Origin: Nocardia spumae
Lineage (GTDB): Bacteria; Actinomycetota; Actinomycetes; Mycobacteriales; Mycobacteriaceae
Direction of reading: 5' to 3'
DNA length: 64,000 nt
Assembly (NCBI RefSeq): GCF_020733635.1
Contig: NZ_JAJFZL010000001.1
Span: 4,092,001-4,156,000 of the forward strand
Shown: piece by piece, positions 37,986-47,168 of the stretch
Layout: each line of letters starts with the position of its first letter
How positions within the stretch are numbered: the stretch's first letter is position 1
Notes under the pieces: model-generated
Databases searched by the model: none
The model's input: the letters and a program-made list of their open reading frames with translations, nothing else
Told to the model about the DNA's origin: nothing
Program-made: the position numbers and the translations under genes

Positions 37986-40016
37986 GTGACCGGCTATATC
38001 GTGACCGGGGGAACGGGATTTCTGGGACGGCGAGTGGTGGAGGGCCTGCTCGCAGCCGATCCGGATGCGGTAGTGCACATTCTCGTGCGCGAGGCGTCGG
38101 CGGCCAAACTCGCCGAACTCGCCACCCGCTGGGACGCTACCGATCGGGTGTTTCCGCTGATCGGAGACCTGACCGAGCCGGGCCTGGGGCTCGCCGACGA
38201 GCCGCCCGCCGCCGAGCACGTGGTGCATCTGGGCGCCGTCTACGACATGACCGCCGATGAGGAGGCCGCCTACGCGGCGAATGTCACCGGCACACGCGCG
38301 GTCATCGCGCTGGCTCGTGAGCGGGGGGCGATGCTGCACCACGTGTCGTCGGTGGCGGTGGCCGGCGATCATCGCGGCAAGTTCTTCGAGGACGATTTCG
38401 ACCTCGGACAGAATCTCGAATCCCCCTACCACCGAACGAAATTCGCCGCTGAGCGGCTGGTTCGTGAGGCACGCGGCCTGCGCTGGCGGGTCTATCGCCC
38501 GGCGATCATCGTCGGCGACTCCCGCACCGGCGAGATGGACAAACTCGACGGCCCCTACTACTTCTTCCCGGCGATCGCGGGGCTCGCGGCACTGCCCGAC
38601 GGGCTGCCGCTGCCACTGCCGGATCTGGGCGCGACCAATATCGTGCCGGTCGACTACGTGGCCGCGGCGATGGTCGAGCTCATCGGCCGGCCGGGCCTGA
38701 ACAAACGCACCTTCCACCTGGTCAACCCGCGTCCGCAGCCGTTCACCGAGATCTACGGCGCGCTCTCGCGGGCGGCGGGTGCGCCCGGTGGCCTGGGGCC
38801 GGTCCCCGGCAGCCACACCGTGCTGCAGACCCTGAACCGGCTGCCCGGAGTCGCTGCCGCCCGCGATTTCCTGCTCGCACAGCTGGGCATCCCGGCCGAG
38901 GTCGCACCACACGTCTCGTTCGCCTCGGAGTTCGTCTCCGATTCCACTCGGGCGCTGCTGCGCCGCGCCCGGCTCGAGGTGCCCGAGTTCGACGACTACG
39001 CCGACACACTGTGGCGGTACTGGCGCACACATCTCGATCCCGATCGGGCACGCCGCCACAACGGCGGGGATCGGCTGCGCGACCGCATCGTGCTCATCAC
39101 CGGCGCCTCCTCCGGCATCGGCCTGGCGACCGCGCACGCGGTGGCCGCGCGAGGCGCGACGGTACTGATGGTCGCTCGCGGTGTCGACGAACTCGAGGCC
39201 GCCGCCGCCGACGTCCGCGAGCACAGCGGCGCCGCCTACAGCTACTCGTGCGACATCACCGACGACAAAGCCGTCGAGCTGCTGGTCAAGCAGGTGCTCG
39301 CCGATCACCGGCACGTCGATTACGTGGTGAACAACGCGGGGCGCTCGATCCGGCGCTCGGTGCTCAACTCCACCGACCGCATTCACGATTTCGAGCGGAC
39401 GATGGCGGTCAACTACTTCGGTGCGGTCCGGCTGATCCTCGCACTGCTGCCTGCCATGCGGGAGCGCCGATTCGGGCATGTCGTGAACATCTCCTCGATC
39501 GCGGTGCAGACCAAACTGCCGCGCTTCGCGGCGTATGTGGCGAGCAAGTCGGCCTTGGACACCTTCAGCGAGATCGCGGCGGTGGAGAACGCCGATGCCG
39601 GCATCACCTTCACCTCGGTGCGGATGCCGCTGGTGCGGACACCGATGATCGCGCCGACCGAGATGTATCGATCGCTGCCGGTACACAGCCCGGAACAGGC
39701 CGCGGCGATCGTCGTGCGCGCACTCGAGGAGCGCCCGGCGCGTATCGATACCCCCATCGGCACCTTCGCCCAGCTCGTCGACACGGTGATGCCGTCGGTG
39801 AAGAAAGCGATTCTGGCCCAGGGGTTCCGGAGGTTCGGCGAATCCACCGCGGCCCAGCGCGGGACGGGCCGGCCGGTCGTGGTGGCAGCCGAACCACCGG
39901 CGGCGGCCACCGGTCGCAGCCCGCTGCTGGCGTTGGCGCCGGTGGTGCAGCCACTGATGGGCATGCCGACCCCCGCGGCGCGCATCGTCAATCGCCTGCC
40001 CGGGCTGAACTGGTAA
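37986..40016 (+). CDS. Two-domain fatty acyl-CoA reductase / SDR protein (AcrA1-like)
   Basis: A 676-residue protein with two Rossmann domains. The N-terminal half (NAD_binding_4, fatty acyl reductase type) has TGGTGFLG at 7-14 and the Tyr-Lys pair in SPYHRTKFAAERLV. The C-terminal half, from about 360, is a classical SDR with ITGASSGIG, NNAGRS and YVASKS. Enzymes of this layout (M. tuberculosis Rv3391 AcrA1, bacterial wax-type reductases) reduce acyl-CoA through aldehyde to fatty alcohol with NADPH. A GGAGGGG site precedes GTG 37986. A wax synthase gene two genes downstream supports a wax-ester role. Confidence 0.88.
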   Translation: MTGYIVTGGTGFLGRRVVEGLLAADPDAVVHILVREASAAKLAELATRWDATDRVFPLIGDLTEPGLGLADEPPAAEHVVHLGAVYDMTADEEAAYAANVTGTRAVIALARERGAMLHHVSSVAVAGDHRGKFFEDDFDLGQNLESPYHRTKFAAERLVREARGLRWRVYRPAIIVGDSRTGEMDKLDGPYYFFPAIAGLAALPDGLPLPLPDLGATNIVPVDYVAAAMVELIGRPGLNKRTFHLVNPRPQPFTEIYGALSRAAGAPGGLGPVPGSHTVLQTLNRLPGVAAARDFLLAQLGIPAEVAPHVSFASEFVSDSTRALLRRARLEVPEFDDYADTLWRYWRTHLDPDRARRHNGGDRLRDRIVLITGASSGIGLATAHAVAARGATVLMVARGVDELEAAAADVREHSGAAYSYSCDITDDKAVELLVKQVLADHRHVDYVVNNAGRSIRRSVLNSTDRIHDFERTMAVNYFGAVRLILALLPAMRERRFGHVVNISSIAVQTKLPRFAAYVASKSALDTFSEIAAVENADAGITFTSVRMPLVRTPMIAPTEMYRSLPVHSPEQAAAIVVRALEERPARIDTPIGTFAQLVDTVMPSVKKAILAQGFRRFGESTAAQRGTGRPVVVAAEPPAAATGRSPLLALAPVVQPLMGMPTPAARIVNRLPGLNW

Positions 40017-40050
40017 AGGCGGACCTGTCACCGGGCCACCCGCCCGGTGA

Positions 40051-40065
40051 TAGGTTGCGCGGGTG
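40051..40065 (+). promoter_or_regulatory. Leaderless promoter of the deacetylase gene
   Basis: TAGGTT at 40051-40056 and, 6 bases later, GTG 40063. CTGTCA at 40025-40030 is a possible but distant -35 element. Confidence 0.4.
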
Positions 40066-40779
40066 ACACGAAGGCTGCTACTCGTCGGCGCGATCGTGCT
40101 CACGGTCCTCGTGGCGGTCTCCGGCGGCGCCTACGTCCTGATGAATTCACGCACATATCAGCTCGGCGGGCGGCTGGTGCACCGGGTCGCCACCGAGCGC
40201 GCACTCGTCGCGCTGACGATCGACGACGGCCCCACCGATCGCACCCCGGCCATCCTCGAAACGCTGGCCGCACACCACATTCCGGCGACCTTCTATCTCG
40301 TGGGCCGCGATCTGGCCGCACATCGGGACTACGGGGCCGCCATCGCTGCGGCCGGGCACGAGATCGGCAATCACAGCTACACCCACCGGCGACTGGTGTT
40401 CGTCACCCCCGCCACGGTGCGCGCGGAGATCGAGCGGACCGACGCCGAAATCGCGCGTACCGGCTATCGCGGACCGGTGACCGTGCGTCCTCCCTACGGC
40501 AAGAAGCTCCTCGCGCTGCCCCGGTATCTGTCCCAGCACGACCGCACCACGGTGATGTGGGATGTCGAATCCGACTCCACCGGCGGCGCCGGCACCGATA
40601 CGATCGTCGCCGAAACCGTCACCCGGACCCGCCCCGGATCGATCATTTTGTTGCACGCCATGTATCAGCCCAACGCGCTCGACGCGATCGGCCGAATCGC
40701 CACGGAACTCCGCTCGCGCGGTTATGATTTCGTGACCGTCTCGCAATTGGTTACCGCCGAGAATCCCTCCGGACCGTAA
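40063..40779 (+). CDS. Polysaccharide deacetylase (NodB domain) protein
   Basis: A 238-residue protein. One N-terminal hydrophobic anchor covers residues 4-25. The NodB domain contains LTIDDGPTDRTPAILE (metal-binding Asp pair) near residue 50, IGNHSYTHRRL (His-x3-His) near 105 and RPPYGKK. It probably removes acetyl groups from a wall or extracellular glycan such as peptidoglycan on the outer face. All metal-ligand motifs are present, so it should be active. Apparently leaderless. Confidence 0.9.
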   Translation: MTRRLLLVGAIVLTVLVAVSGGAYVLMNSRTYQLGGRLVHRVATERALVALTIDDGPTDRTPAILETLAAHHIPATFYLVGRDLAAHRDYGAAIAAAGHEIGNHSYTHRRLVFVTPATVRAEIERTDAEIARTGYRGPVTVRPPYGKKLLALPRYLSQHDRTTVMWDVESDSTGGAGTDTIVAETVTRTRPGSIILLHAMYQPNALDAIGRIATELRSRGYDFVTVSQLVTAENPSGP

Positions 40780-40807
40780 CCTTTCCGGTTTCCCGATCGT
40801 CAGAAAA

Positions 40808-40823
40808 TTAGAACCTGTTCTAA
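40808..40823. promoter_or_regulatory. KstR-type operator of the wax synthase gene
   Basis: TTAGAACctGTTCTAA is a perfect dyad with 7-base arms and contains the full consensus TnnAACnnGTTnnA. It overlaps a TCTAAT -10 candidate (40819-40824) and lies 12 bases before the start codon. Bound KstR would block transcription. Confidence 0.75.
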
Positions 40824-40835
40824 TACCCTGGCTGG

Positions 40836-42236
40836 ATGGAACGATTGACCGGGCTGGACGCCAGCTTCTTGTATCTGGAGACCGATACCCAACTGCTGCA
40901 CGTGTGCGCACTGCTGATCCTGGACCCCGCCGCCGGCGGCACGACGTACGAATTCGGCGAGCTCAAACAGGAATTGGGGCGCCGAATCCACCTCGTGCCC
41001 TCCATGCGACGCAAGGTGCACCGGGTACCGCTGGATCTCGACCACCCCGTCTGGGTCACCGACGCCACCTTCGATCTCGACCGCCATGTCCACCGTCTCG
41101 GACTGCCGTCCCCCGGCGGATCCTACGAACTGGCCGAGCTGGTCGGCGATATCGCCGGCCAGCCGATGGACCGATCGCGGCCGCTGTGGGAAATGTGGGT
41201 GATCGAGGGCCTGGCCGAGGGCAAGATCGCGGTGGTCTCCAAATACCATCACGCCGCCGTGGACGGCATCACCGGCGCCAACATGATGGCCTACCTCTGC
41301 GATCCCGAGCCCGGCACGCGCTATCCGGATCCGCCGGCCGAAATCCACTCCGACGCCGAGTCTCCCAACGACCTCGCCCTCGCCGCGGAGGGGCTGGTGC
41401 GCATGCCGGGCAAGCTCGGCGTGGTGGGGATGGTGCCCAAGACGCTGGGTAAGCTCGGCGGTCTGGTGCAGCGTCGCCGTGCCGACAAACAGGGGATGGC
41501 CATGCCCTTCACCGCGCCGCGCACGCCGTTCAACCGCACCATCACACCGCATCGCAGCGTCGCGTTCACCACCGCCGACCTCGCCGATATCAAGGAGATC
41601 CGCGCGGCCTTCGACGCCAAGGTCAACGACGTCGTGCTGACCGTCATCGCCGGCGCACTGCGGCAATACCTGCGCGACCACGACGAGCTGCCGGAGACCT
41701 CGCTCATCGCCTCGATCCCGGTGTCGACTCACGAGACCACCCGGCACGAGCGTGGCGTCAACAAGGTCTCGACGCTGTTCACCCAGCTCTACACCGAGAT
41801 CGACGATCCGGTCGAGCGCCTGGGACTCATCGCGCAGGCCAATCGCGGCGCCAAGGCGGACCACGAGGTGATCGGGGCGGACTTCCTGCAGGACTGGGCC
41901 GAGTACGCGCCGCCGAACACCTTCCGCGTCGCGGTACGCGCCTACTCCTCCTTCAAACTCGCCGAACGCCATCCGGTGGTGCACAACCTGGTGATCTCCA
42001 ATGTGCCGGGGCCACAGGAACCACTGCATTTCCTCGGCCATCGCATCGACGCGCTGTTCCCGTTCGGACCGGTCTTCCACGGCGCGGGTCTCAATGTGAC
42101 AGTGCTGTCGGCCAACGGTGACCTCGACATCGGTTTCATCGCCTGCCGTGACTTGGTGCCCGACGTCCAGCGCATGGCCGAGGCCGTGCACGAGACCATC
42201 ACGATCCTGCTCGAGGCCGCCCGCGCACCGCGCTGA
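40836..42236 (+). CDS. Wax ester synthase/diacylglycerol acyltransferase (WS/DGAT)
   Basis: A 466-residue enzyme. The catalytic HHxxxDG motif is HHAAVDG at 138-144, the PLW motif RSRPLWEMWVIEGL lies near 115, and the C-terminal block has VISNVPGPQEPLHF. It joins acyl-CoA to a fatty alcohol or diacylglycerol, forming wax esters or triacylglycerol stored as lipid bodies. The leader is very short and there is no clear ribosome-binding site. The KstR-type box suggests induction during sterol catabolism. The acyl-CoA reductase upstream could supply the alcohol substrate. Confidence 0.95.
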   Translation: MERLTGLDASFLYLETDTQLLHVCALLILDPAAGGTTYEFGELKQELGRRIHLVPSMRRKVHRVPLDLDHPVWVTDATFDLDRHVHRLGLPSPGGSYELAELVGDIAGQPMDRSRPLWEMWVIEGLAEGKIAVVSKYHHAAVDGITGANMMAYLCDPEPGTRYPDPPAEIHSDAESPNDLALAAEGLVRMPGKLGVVGMVPKTLGKLGGLVQRRRADKQGMAMPFTAPRTPFNRTITPHRSVAFTTADLADIKEIRAAFDAKVNDVVLTVIAGALRQYLRDHDELPETSLIASIPVSTHETTRHERGVNKVSTLFTQLYTEIDDPVERLGLIAQANRGAKADHEVIGADFLQDWAEYAPPNTFRVAVRAYSSFKLAERHPVVHNLVISNVPGPQEPLHFLGHRIDALFPFGPVFHGAGLNVTVLSANGDLDIGFIACRDLVPDVQRMAEAVHETITILLEAARAPR

Positions 42237-42248
42237 GTCGCCGAGGGA

Positions 42249-43172
42249 TCACTTCTGCCGTTCGGCGGCGACCGCCGCACAGGCCTCGAGGAGCACAGGG
42301 ACAAAGGCGTCCGCCTCGAGTACACAGGCCGCGTGGCCGGCCGGCGCGAGGAAGATCTCCGCTCCCGCAATCATTTTCGCCATTTCCAGCTGCCGGTAGA
42401 CCGGTAGCGCGTGATCGTGTGTCGTGATCACCACCGCCGTCGGCACGTTCAGGCTCGGCAGCCACGACGAGGAGTCGAAGCGCCCCAGCTCCGCTATCGC
42501 CTGGGTCATCGCCCAGCCGTTGGTCGTGCGCAATTCCTTCAACGCCCAGCGATCCAGCCGCCCGGTTTCCCACGAGACGTCGGGCAGCAGCGGCAGCCGG
42601 CTTCCCGCCTGCTCCACCCGGCGCGCCGCGGTATCGGTCATCGCACCCGCCACCAGCGCCATACCGCCGTGGAACAACCGTTCCCGCCACTTCTCCCGGA
42701 ATCGATAGGTCGTCGCGCACAACACCAGGCCACCGGCCAGCTCCGGATGCCGATGCGCGAGCAGCTGGGCGACGATGCCGCCCATCGAATAGCCCGCCAG
42801 AATGGGCCGTCGCACCCCGGTCACCTCCGCCACCGCGGCCACATCGTCGGCGAGATCGTCGAGATCGAAACGGGGCGAACGGATTCCGTGACCGTGCCAG
42901 CGCTGGTCGAAAAGCACCACCCGATAGTGTTCGGACAGCTCGTCCAACGCCGGGAACCAGTTGAGCATCGCCGTGGTCACCAGCCCGTGCAGCAAGATCA
43001 CCGTTGGAGCGCCCTCCGGCCCCGGAATGTCGACCAGATAGGTCCGCCCGCGCCCGGGTAGGTCCACCATCCGCCCGGCCGGCACCGAGGTCGCCCGGGA
43101 GACCCGGGAGCCGAAGCGGGTGCCGGCCGGAGCACTCACACGCCCGGCGCCGGCCTGCCGATCTGCTGTCAT
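42249..43172 (-). CDS. Alpha/beta fold hydrolase
   Basis: A 307-residue hydrolase. The oxyanion segment is LLHGLVTTAMLNW, the nucleophile elbow is GYSMGG (Ser129), and acid and His are likely in THDHALPVYR and APAGHAACVLE. It could be an esterase or lipase. Residues 1-33 are Arg/Ala-rich and probably disordered. A KstR-type box lies 36 bases upstream, so it may act on sterol or ester substrates. It is convergent with the wax synthase gene, 12 bases apart. Confidence 0.85.
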   Translation of the reverse strand: MTADRQAGAGRVSAPAGTRFGSRVSRATSVPAGRMVDLPGRGRTYLVDIPGPEGAPTVILLHGLVTTAMLNWFPALDELSEHYRVVLFDQRWHGHGIRSPRFDLDDLADDVAAVAEVTGVRRPILAGYSMGGIVAQLLAHRHPELAGGLVLCATTYRFREKWRERLFHGGMALVAGAMTDTAARRVEQAGSRLPLLPDVSWETGRLDRWALKELRTTNGWAMTQAIAELGRFDSSSWLPSLNVPTAVVITTHDHALPVYRQLEMAKMIAGAEIFLAPAGHAACVLEADAFVPVLLEACAAVAAERQK

Positions 43173-43207
43173 CGCATCCCTCCGAATCCCGTGGATCGGC
43201 CACGTAT

Positions 43208-43221
43208 TAGAACACGTTGCA
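43208..43221. promoter_or_regulatory. KstR-type operator of the alpha/beta hydrolase gene
   Basis: TAGAACACGTTGCA satisfies every fixed position of TnnAACnnGTTnnA. A TAATAC -10-like element overlaps it on the minus strand (43210-43205). Confidence 0.6.
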
Positions 43222-43256
43222 ATTCCGATGGTACCGGGCGGAGGCGAGGACCACGC

Positions 43257-44273
43257 TCAGGGCAGCAACACCGCCGCGCCCGCGAACCGCCCGTGCGCGA
43301 GATCGGCCAGGGCGCTGTCGGCCGATGCCAGCGAATACGGATTGATCCGCACCTGAACCCGGTGCTCGGCGCAGAAACTCAGGAACTCCCGCCCGTCGTC
43401 GCGGGTGTTGGCGGTCACCGAGCGAATCTCGCGCTCCTGGAACAGATGTCGTTGATAGTTCAGCGCGGGAATATCGGTCAGGTGGATTCCGGCGATCGAC
43501 AGCACACCTCCGCGGTCCAGCGCCGCGAGCGCGGGTGGCACGAGATCACCGACCGGCGCGAACAGGATCGCCGAATCCAGCGGCACCGGGGGCGGATCGG
43601 CCGCCCCCTGGGCGGAGGCCGCGCCGAGGTCCAGTGCGAGCTGTCGCGCCGCGCCGTCCCGGGTCATCACATGCACCTCGGCTCCCTGCGTGAGGGCGAC
43701 CTGTGCCGCCAGATGCGCACTTCCCCCGAATCCGTAGATGCCCAGCCGGCCCCCGGGCGGCAGCGACGCCCGCCGCAGAGCGCGATAACCGATGATGCCC
43801 GCGCACAACAGCGGCGCGAGCTCGGCATCGGCATACCCCGACGGCAGCGGATACACGTAATCGGCGGGCGCCGTGGCGTATTCGGCGTATCCGCCGTCGG
43901 CATCCCAGCCGGTGTAGCGCGAATTCGGGCACAGATTCTCCGCCCCGCGGCGGCAGTACGCGCACACCCCGCAGGTGGTCCGCAACCACGCGATGCCGAC
44001 GCGGTCCCCGGGCGCCACGCCGGTGGCAGTAGCATCACCCACCGCGACGACCTCGCCGACGATCTCGTGGCCCGGCACGACGGCCGATCGATGGACCGGC
44101 AGATCGCCCTCGGCGACATGCAGATCGGTGCGGCAGACTCCGCAGGCCAACACCCGCACCAGCACTTCGCCGACATCCGGTCGCGGAATCGGGATCCGGG
44201 CCCGCACCGGCGGAGAATCGTCGATCGGCCCTGGTCGCACTACCTGCCAGGCGGTCATCGTCGCAGGATTCAT
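43257..44273 (-). CDS. Zinc-dependent alcohol dehydrogenase (AdhA-like)
   Basis: A 338-residue MDR enzyme. Catalytic zinc ligands lie in [10 protein letters not shown] and PGHEIVGEV; structural zinc is bound by the Cys cluster in [15 protein letters not shown]. The cofactor loop is [10 protein letters not shown]. It interconverts an alcohol and an aldehyde with NAD(P)+. AAGGAG fixes ATG 44273. The neighbouring AraC regulator is divergent, with a gap of 133 bases, and is a candidate controller. Oxidation of fatty alcohol or another substrate cannot be distinguished. Confidence 0.9.
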   Translation of the reverse strand: MNPATMTAWQVVRPGPIDDSPPVRARIPIPRPDVGEVLVRVLACGVCRTDLHVAEGDLPVHRSAVVPGHEIVGEVVAVGDATATGVAPGDRVGIAWLRTTCGVCAYCRRGAENLCPNSRYTGWDADGGYAEYATAPADYVYPLPSGYADAELAPLLCAGIIGYRALRRASLPPGGRLGIYGFGGSAHLAAQVALTQGAEVHVMTRDGAARQLALDLGAASAQGAADPPPVPLDSAILFAPVGDLVPPALAALDRGGVLSIAGIHLTDIPALNYQRHLFQEREIRSVTANTRDDGREFLSFCAEHRVQVRINPYSLASADSALADLAHGRFAGAAVLLP

Positions 44274-44394
44274 CACGCTCCTTCCGACCCGGGTCACCGC
44301 GCCCCGGTGGAGAGATCGATGGTAGTTCGCGCCTTCGCGCCGGCCCGCCGAACGCCGGTCACCGGGCGCGGCGGTGGCGGGGCCCGGCCGTTGA

Positions 44395-44409
44395 TAGCGT
44401 CGCTGCGTG
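44395..44409 (+). promoter_or_regulatory. Leaderless promoter of the AraC gene
   Basis: TAGCGT at 44395-44400, then 6 bases and GTG 44407. Confidence 0.4.
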
Positions 44410-45432
44410 CCCGCGACACCGACCGACTTCACCTTGCCGATCGGCCGCGTGCACGCGATCGTCGACCTGGCGGCCCGGCGTGGCTGGGACACCACGGCAC
44501 TGCTCGCCGAAGCCGGCATCGCGCCGCAGTTGCTCGCCCAGGGCCGCGCCCGGGTCACGGCCGGCCAGGCCGTGCATCTCGTGCAGCAACTGTGGCGTGC
44601 GACCGACGACGAAATACTGGGCCTGGGGCGGGCGCCGATGCCGCGCGGCACCTTCCGGCTGGTCTGCTTCGCTCTTCTCGGTTCGCGCGATGTCGGTGCC
44701 GCCCTCCACCGGTTCCGCCTGTTCCAGAAAGCGCTGCCGGGATTCCCGCCACTGGCCGTGACCGCCGGCGCCGACGAGGCACGGATCTCGTTCGACCTCA
44801 ACGGTATTCGTCATCCGAACGAGCTGATCATCGATACCATGCTGATGGTCTCCTATCGGTTCCTGGACTGGGCCGTCGGCGGGTCGCTGCGGCTGCTGCG
44901 AGTCGAAGTTCCCTATCCGCCCAATGAACTCGACGATTACGAACTGATCTTCGGTGCGCCGGTGCGATTCTCGGCTCCGCACCCGGCACTCGTGGTCGAT
45001 CCGGCGGTCCTGGCCACCCCGCTGGTCCGCGACGAGGACGACCTGATCCGGTTCCTGCGCAACGCCCCCGAAGCCGTGATCGGCCGCCGCGACGACGCGG
45101 TCTCCACCGCGGCCCGGGTGCGGCTCATCCTCGAACACGGCGGGCCACGTGACTGGCCCACCGTCGAACAGATCGCCGCCGAACTCTCCGTCAGCCCCGC
45201 GACGCTGCGTCGCAAACTCCGCGACGAACACACCTCCACCAGCCATATCCGCGAACAGATCCTGCGCGACAACGCCATCGCGGCGCTCGTGCGCGGCGAC
45301 GAAACCGTCACCGCCCTCTCCCGACGGCTCGGATTCTCCGAACCCAGTGCCTTCTCCCGCGCGTTCCGCCGCTGGACCGGCAGCTCACCCGGCTCCTACC
45401 AGGCATCCACCGACCTCCCGGCGCGGGCCTGA
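44407..45432 (+). CDS. AraC family transcriptional regulator (Arabinose_bd-type)
   Basis: A 341-residue regulator. The N-terminal ligand domain (about 20-210) is of the Arabinose_bd type common beside oxidoreductase and fatty-acid genes. The C-terminal AraC double helix-turn-helix at about 245-335 contains [19 protein letters not shown] and [20 protein letters not shown]. It is divergent from the zinc alcohol dehydrogenase and followed by an acyl-CoA dehydrogenase on the same strand; either may be a target. Confidence 0.92.
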   Translation: MPATPTDFTLPIGRVHAIVDLAARRGWDTTALLAEAGIAPQLLAQGRARVTAGQAVHLVQQLWRATDDEILGLGRAPMPRGTFRLVCFALLGSRDVGAALHRFRLFQKALPGFPPLAVTAGADEARISFDLNGIRHPNELIIDTMLMVSYRFLDWAVGGSLRLLRVEVPYPPNELDDYELIFGAPVRFSAPHPALVVDPAVLATPLVRDEDDLIRFLRNAPEAVIGRRDDAVSTAARVRLILEHGGPRDWPTVEQIAAELSVSPATLRRKLRDEHTSTSHIREQILRDNAIAALVRGDETVTALSRRLGFSEPSAFSRAFRRWTGSSPGSYQASTDLPARA

Positions 45433-45532
45433 GCGATCCGGTCAACAGTTCGAGCGCTGCGGTCATTGGCCCGCGCCCGCCGGACTTCTACCGTCGCCGG
45501 TGAGCACTATTGTCGACCAGAGGAGTTCCCCC

Positions 45533-46678
45533 GTGCCGGTGCATCGGTCCCCGTGGATGGACGAAGATCTCGACGCGCTCGCCGACCTGGCGCGGCGATT
45601 CTTCGAGAAGGAATGCGCACCGAACGAGGATCGGTGGGGCCGCCAGCATCACGTCGACCGTGAGATCTGGAATCGCGCCGGTGAACTGGGCCTGCTGTGC
45701 ATCTCGATTCCCGAGGAATACGGCGGGGGCGGCGGCACCTTCGCCCACGAGGCGGTGATCGCGATCGAGCAGACTCGGGCCATGGCGCCCAGCCTCGGCA
45801 ATCCGGTGCATTCGACGATCGTGGCGCACTACATCAACGCCTACGGCACCGAGGAGCAGAAGCAGGCGTGGCTGCCGAAGATGGCCTCGGGCGAGATCGT
45901 CGGCGCGATCGCGATGACCGAGCCCGGCACCGGCTCGGACCTGCAGGGCATCCGGACCCGCGCGGTCGCCGACGGCGACCACTACGTCATCGACGGCGCC
46001 AAGACCTTCATCTCCAACGGCCTGCTGGCCGACCTGGTGATCGTCGCCGCCAAGACCTCCGAAGGCAAAGGCGCGGAGTCGGTTTCGCTGATCGTGGTGG
46101 AGACCGACCGCGACGGTTTCCGGCGCGGGCGCAACCTGGAGAAGGTCGGCCAGCACGGTCAGGACACCTGTGAGTTGTTCTTCGACGGCGTGCGGGTGCC
46201 GAAGACCAATCTGCTGGGCACCGCCGAGGGCACCGGCTTCGTCCAGCTCATGCAGCAGTTGCCGCAGGAGCGGCTGATCCTCGCGGTGGCCGCCGCCGCG
46301 GCGATCGAGGCCACCGTGGCCATGACCGTCACCTACACCAAGGAACGCCAGGCCTTCGGCAAACCGGTCTTCAACTTCCAGAACACCCAATTCACCCTCG
46401 CCGAATGCGACACCATCGCCTCGGTCGCCTGGGCCTTCCTCGACGACTGCGTCACCAAACACCTACGCGCGGAACTCGATATCCCCACCGCGGCCAAGGC
46501 CAAGTGGTGGCTCACCGAACAGCAGTGCCGCGTCGCCGACGAATGCCTGCAATTGTTCGGCGGCTACGGCTACATGGCCGAATACCCGATCTCGCGGGTG
46601 TTCACCGACGCGCGGATCCAGAAGATCTACGGCGGGACGAACGAGATCATGAAGCTGATAATCGGGCGGAGTTTGTAG
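45533..46678 (+). CDS. Acyl-CoA dehydrogenase
   Basis: A 381-residue flavoprotein. AIAMTEPGTGSDLQGIRT is the FAD/substrate signature, LFGGYGYMAEYPISR and YGGTNEIMKLIIGRSL are C-terminal landmarks. It oxidises an acyl-CoA to the 2-enoyl-CoA with an electron-transfer flavoprotein as acceptor. AGGAG at 45521-45525 supports GTG 45533. It is downstream of an AraC gene, with a 100-base gap. Substrate unknown. Confidence 0.93.
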   Translation: MPVHRSPWMDEDLDALADLARRFFEKECAPNEDRWGRQHHVDREIWNRAGELGLLCISIPEEYGGGGGTFAHEAVIAIEQTRAMAPSLGNPVHSTIVAHYINAYGTEEQKQAWLPKMASGEIVGAIAMTEPGTGSDLQGIRTRAVADGDHYVIDGAKTFISNGLLADLVIVAAKTSEGKGAESVSLIVVETDRDGFRRGRNLEKVGQHGQDTCELFFDGVRVPKTNLLGTAEGTGFVQLMQQLPQERLILAVAAAAAIEATVAMTVTYTKERQAFGKPVFNFQNTQFTLAECDTIASVAWAFLDDCVTKHLRAELDIPTAAKAKWWLTEQQCRVADECLQLFGGYGYMAEYPISRVFTDARIQKIYGGTNEIMKLIIGRSL

Positions 46679-46730
46679 AACACCGGGAGGGCACTGTTCC
46701 GCGTCGGCGGTCCAGCGCCGGCGTGGGCGG

Positions 46731-47036
46731 CTAAACGGCACCCTTCGCCGGGTCACCCGCGGGGAGGGCTTCCAGGATCTGGATGTCCGGCGGGCCTGCC
46801 ACCAAGCCCTCGAGCCCCTCGTTCAAGGCCTTGATGCTCGGCGCACCGCCGTGAACACCCAGAGCCGCCATATCCCGCCACTTCTCCACGAACACGAAAC
46901 GGTCCTTGCCCTTGTGCAAGGCGTACAGCTCACATCCGTCCTCGCTGTGCACCTCCGGGATGAGCCGGGTGAGGACTTCAGCTACCTCGTCGACTTTGTC
47001 GGGCTTCGGCGTAATGGTGGCAACGATCACAGGCAC
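46731..47036 (-). CDS. ABM-domain protein, putative quinol monooxygenase
   Basis: A 101-residue ferredoxin-like-fold protein with the antibiotic biosynthesis monooxygenase pattern: VIVATITPKPDKVDEVAEVL, CELYALHKGKDRFVFVEKW, then a C-terminal helix. Such proteins oxidise quinols or polyketides without a cofactor, or bind heme. It should act as a dimer. The GTG at 47036 follows a -10-like TACCCT by 7 bases. Confidence 0.82.
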   Translation of the reverse strand: MPVIVATITPKPDKVDEVAEVLTRLIPEVHSEDGCELYALHKGKDRFVFVEKWRDMAALGVHGGAPSIKALNEGLEGLVAGPPDIQILEALPAGDPAKGAV

Positions 47037-47043
47037 AGCAGCG

Positions 47044-47049
47044 AGGGTA
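47044..47049 (-). promoter_or_regulatory. Leaderless promoter of the ABM gene
   Basis: TACCCT on the minus strand, 7 bases before GTG 47036. Confidence 0.4.
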
Positions 47050-47168
47050 CCAGCCGGTCGACCGCCACGGCCGGGCCCGCGTCTACCGCAGATGGTCGCC
47101 GGCTTCTGCCCCCGAGAACCCCGAGAAGGACCGGTGCACCCCGGCGCCCGACCAGCTCGGCGCCACGC

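Noticed and set aside
37866..40103. 745-residue minus-strand frame across the acyl-CoA reductase
   Set aside because: Antisense to a two-domain enzyme with intact motifs; composition typical of a GC-driven shadow.
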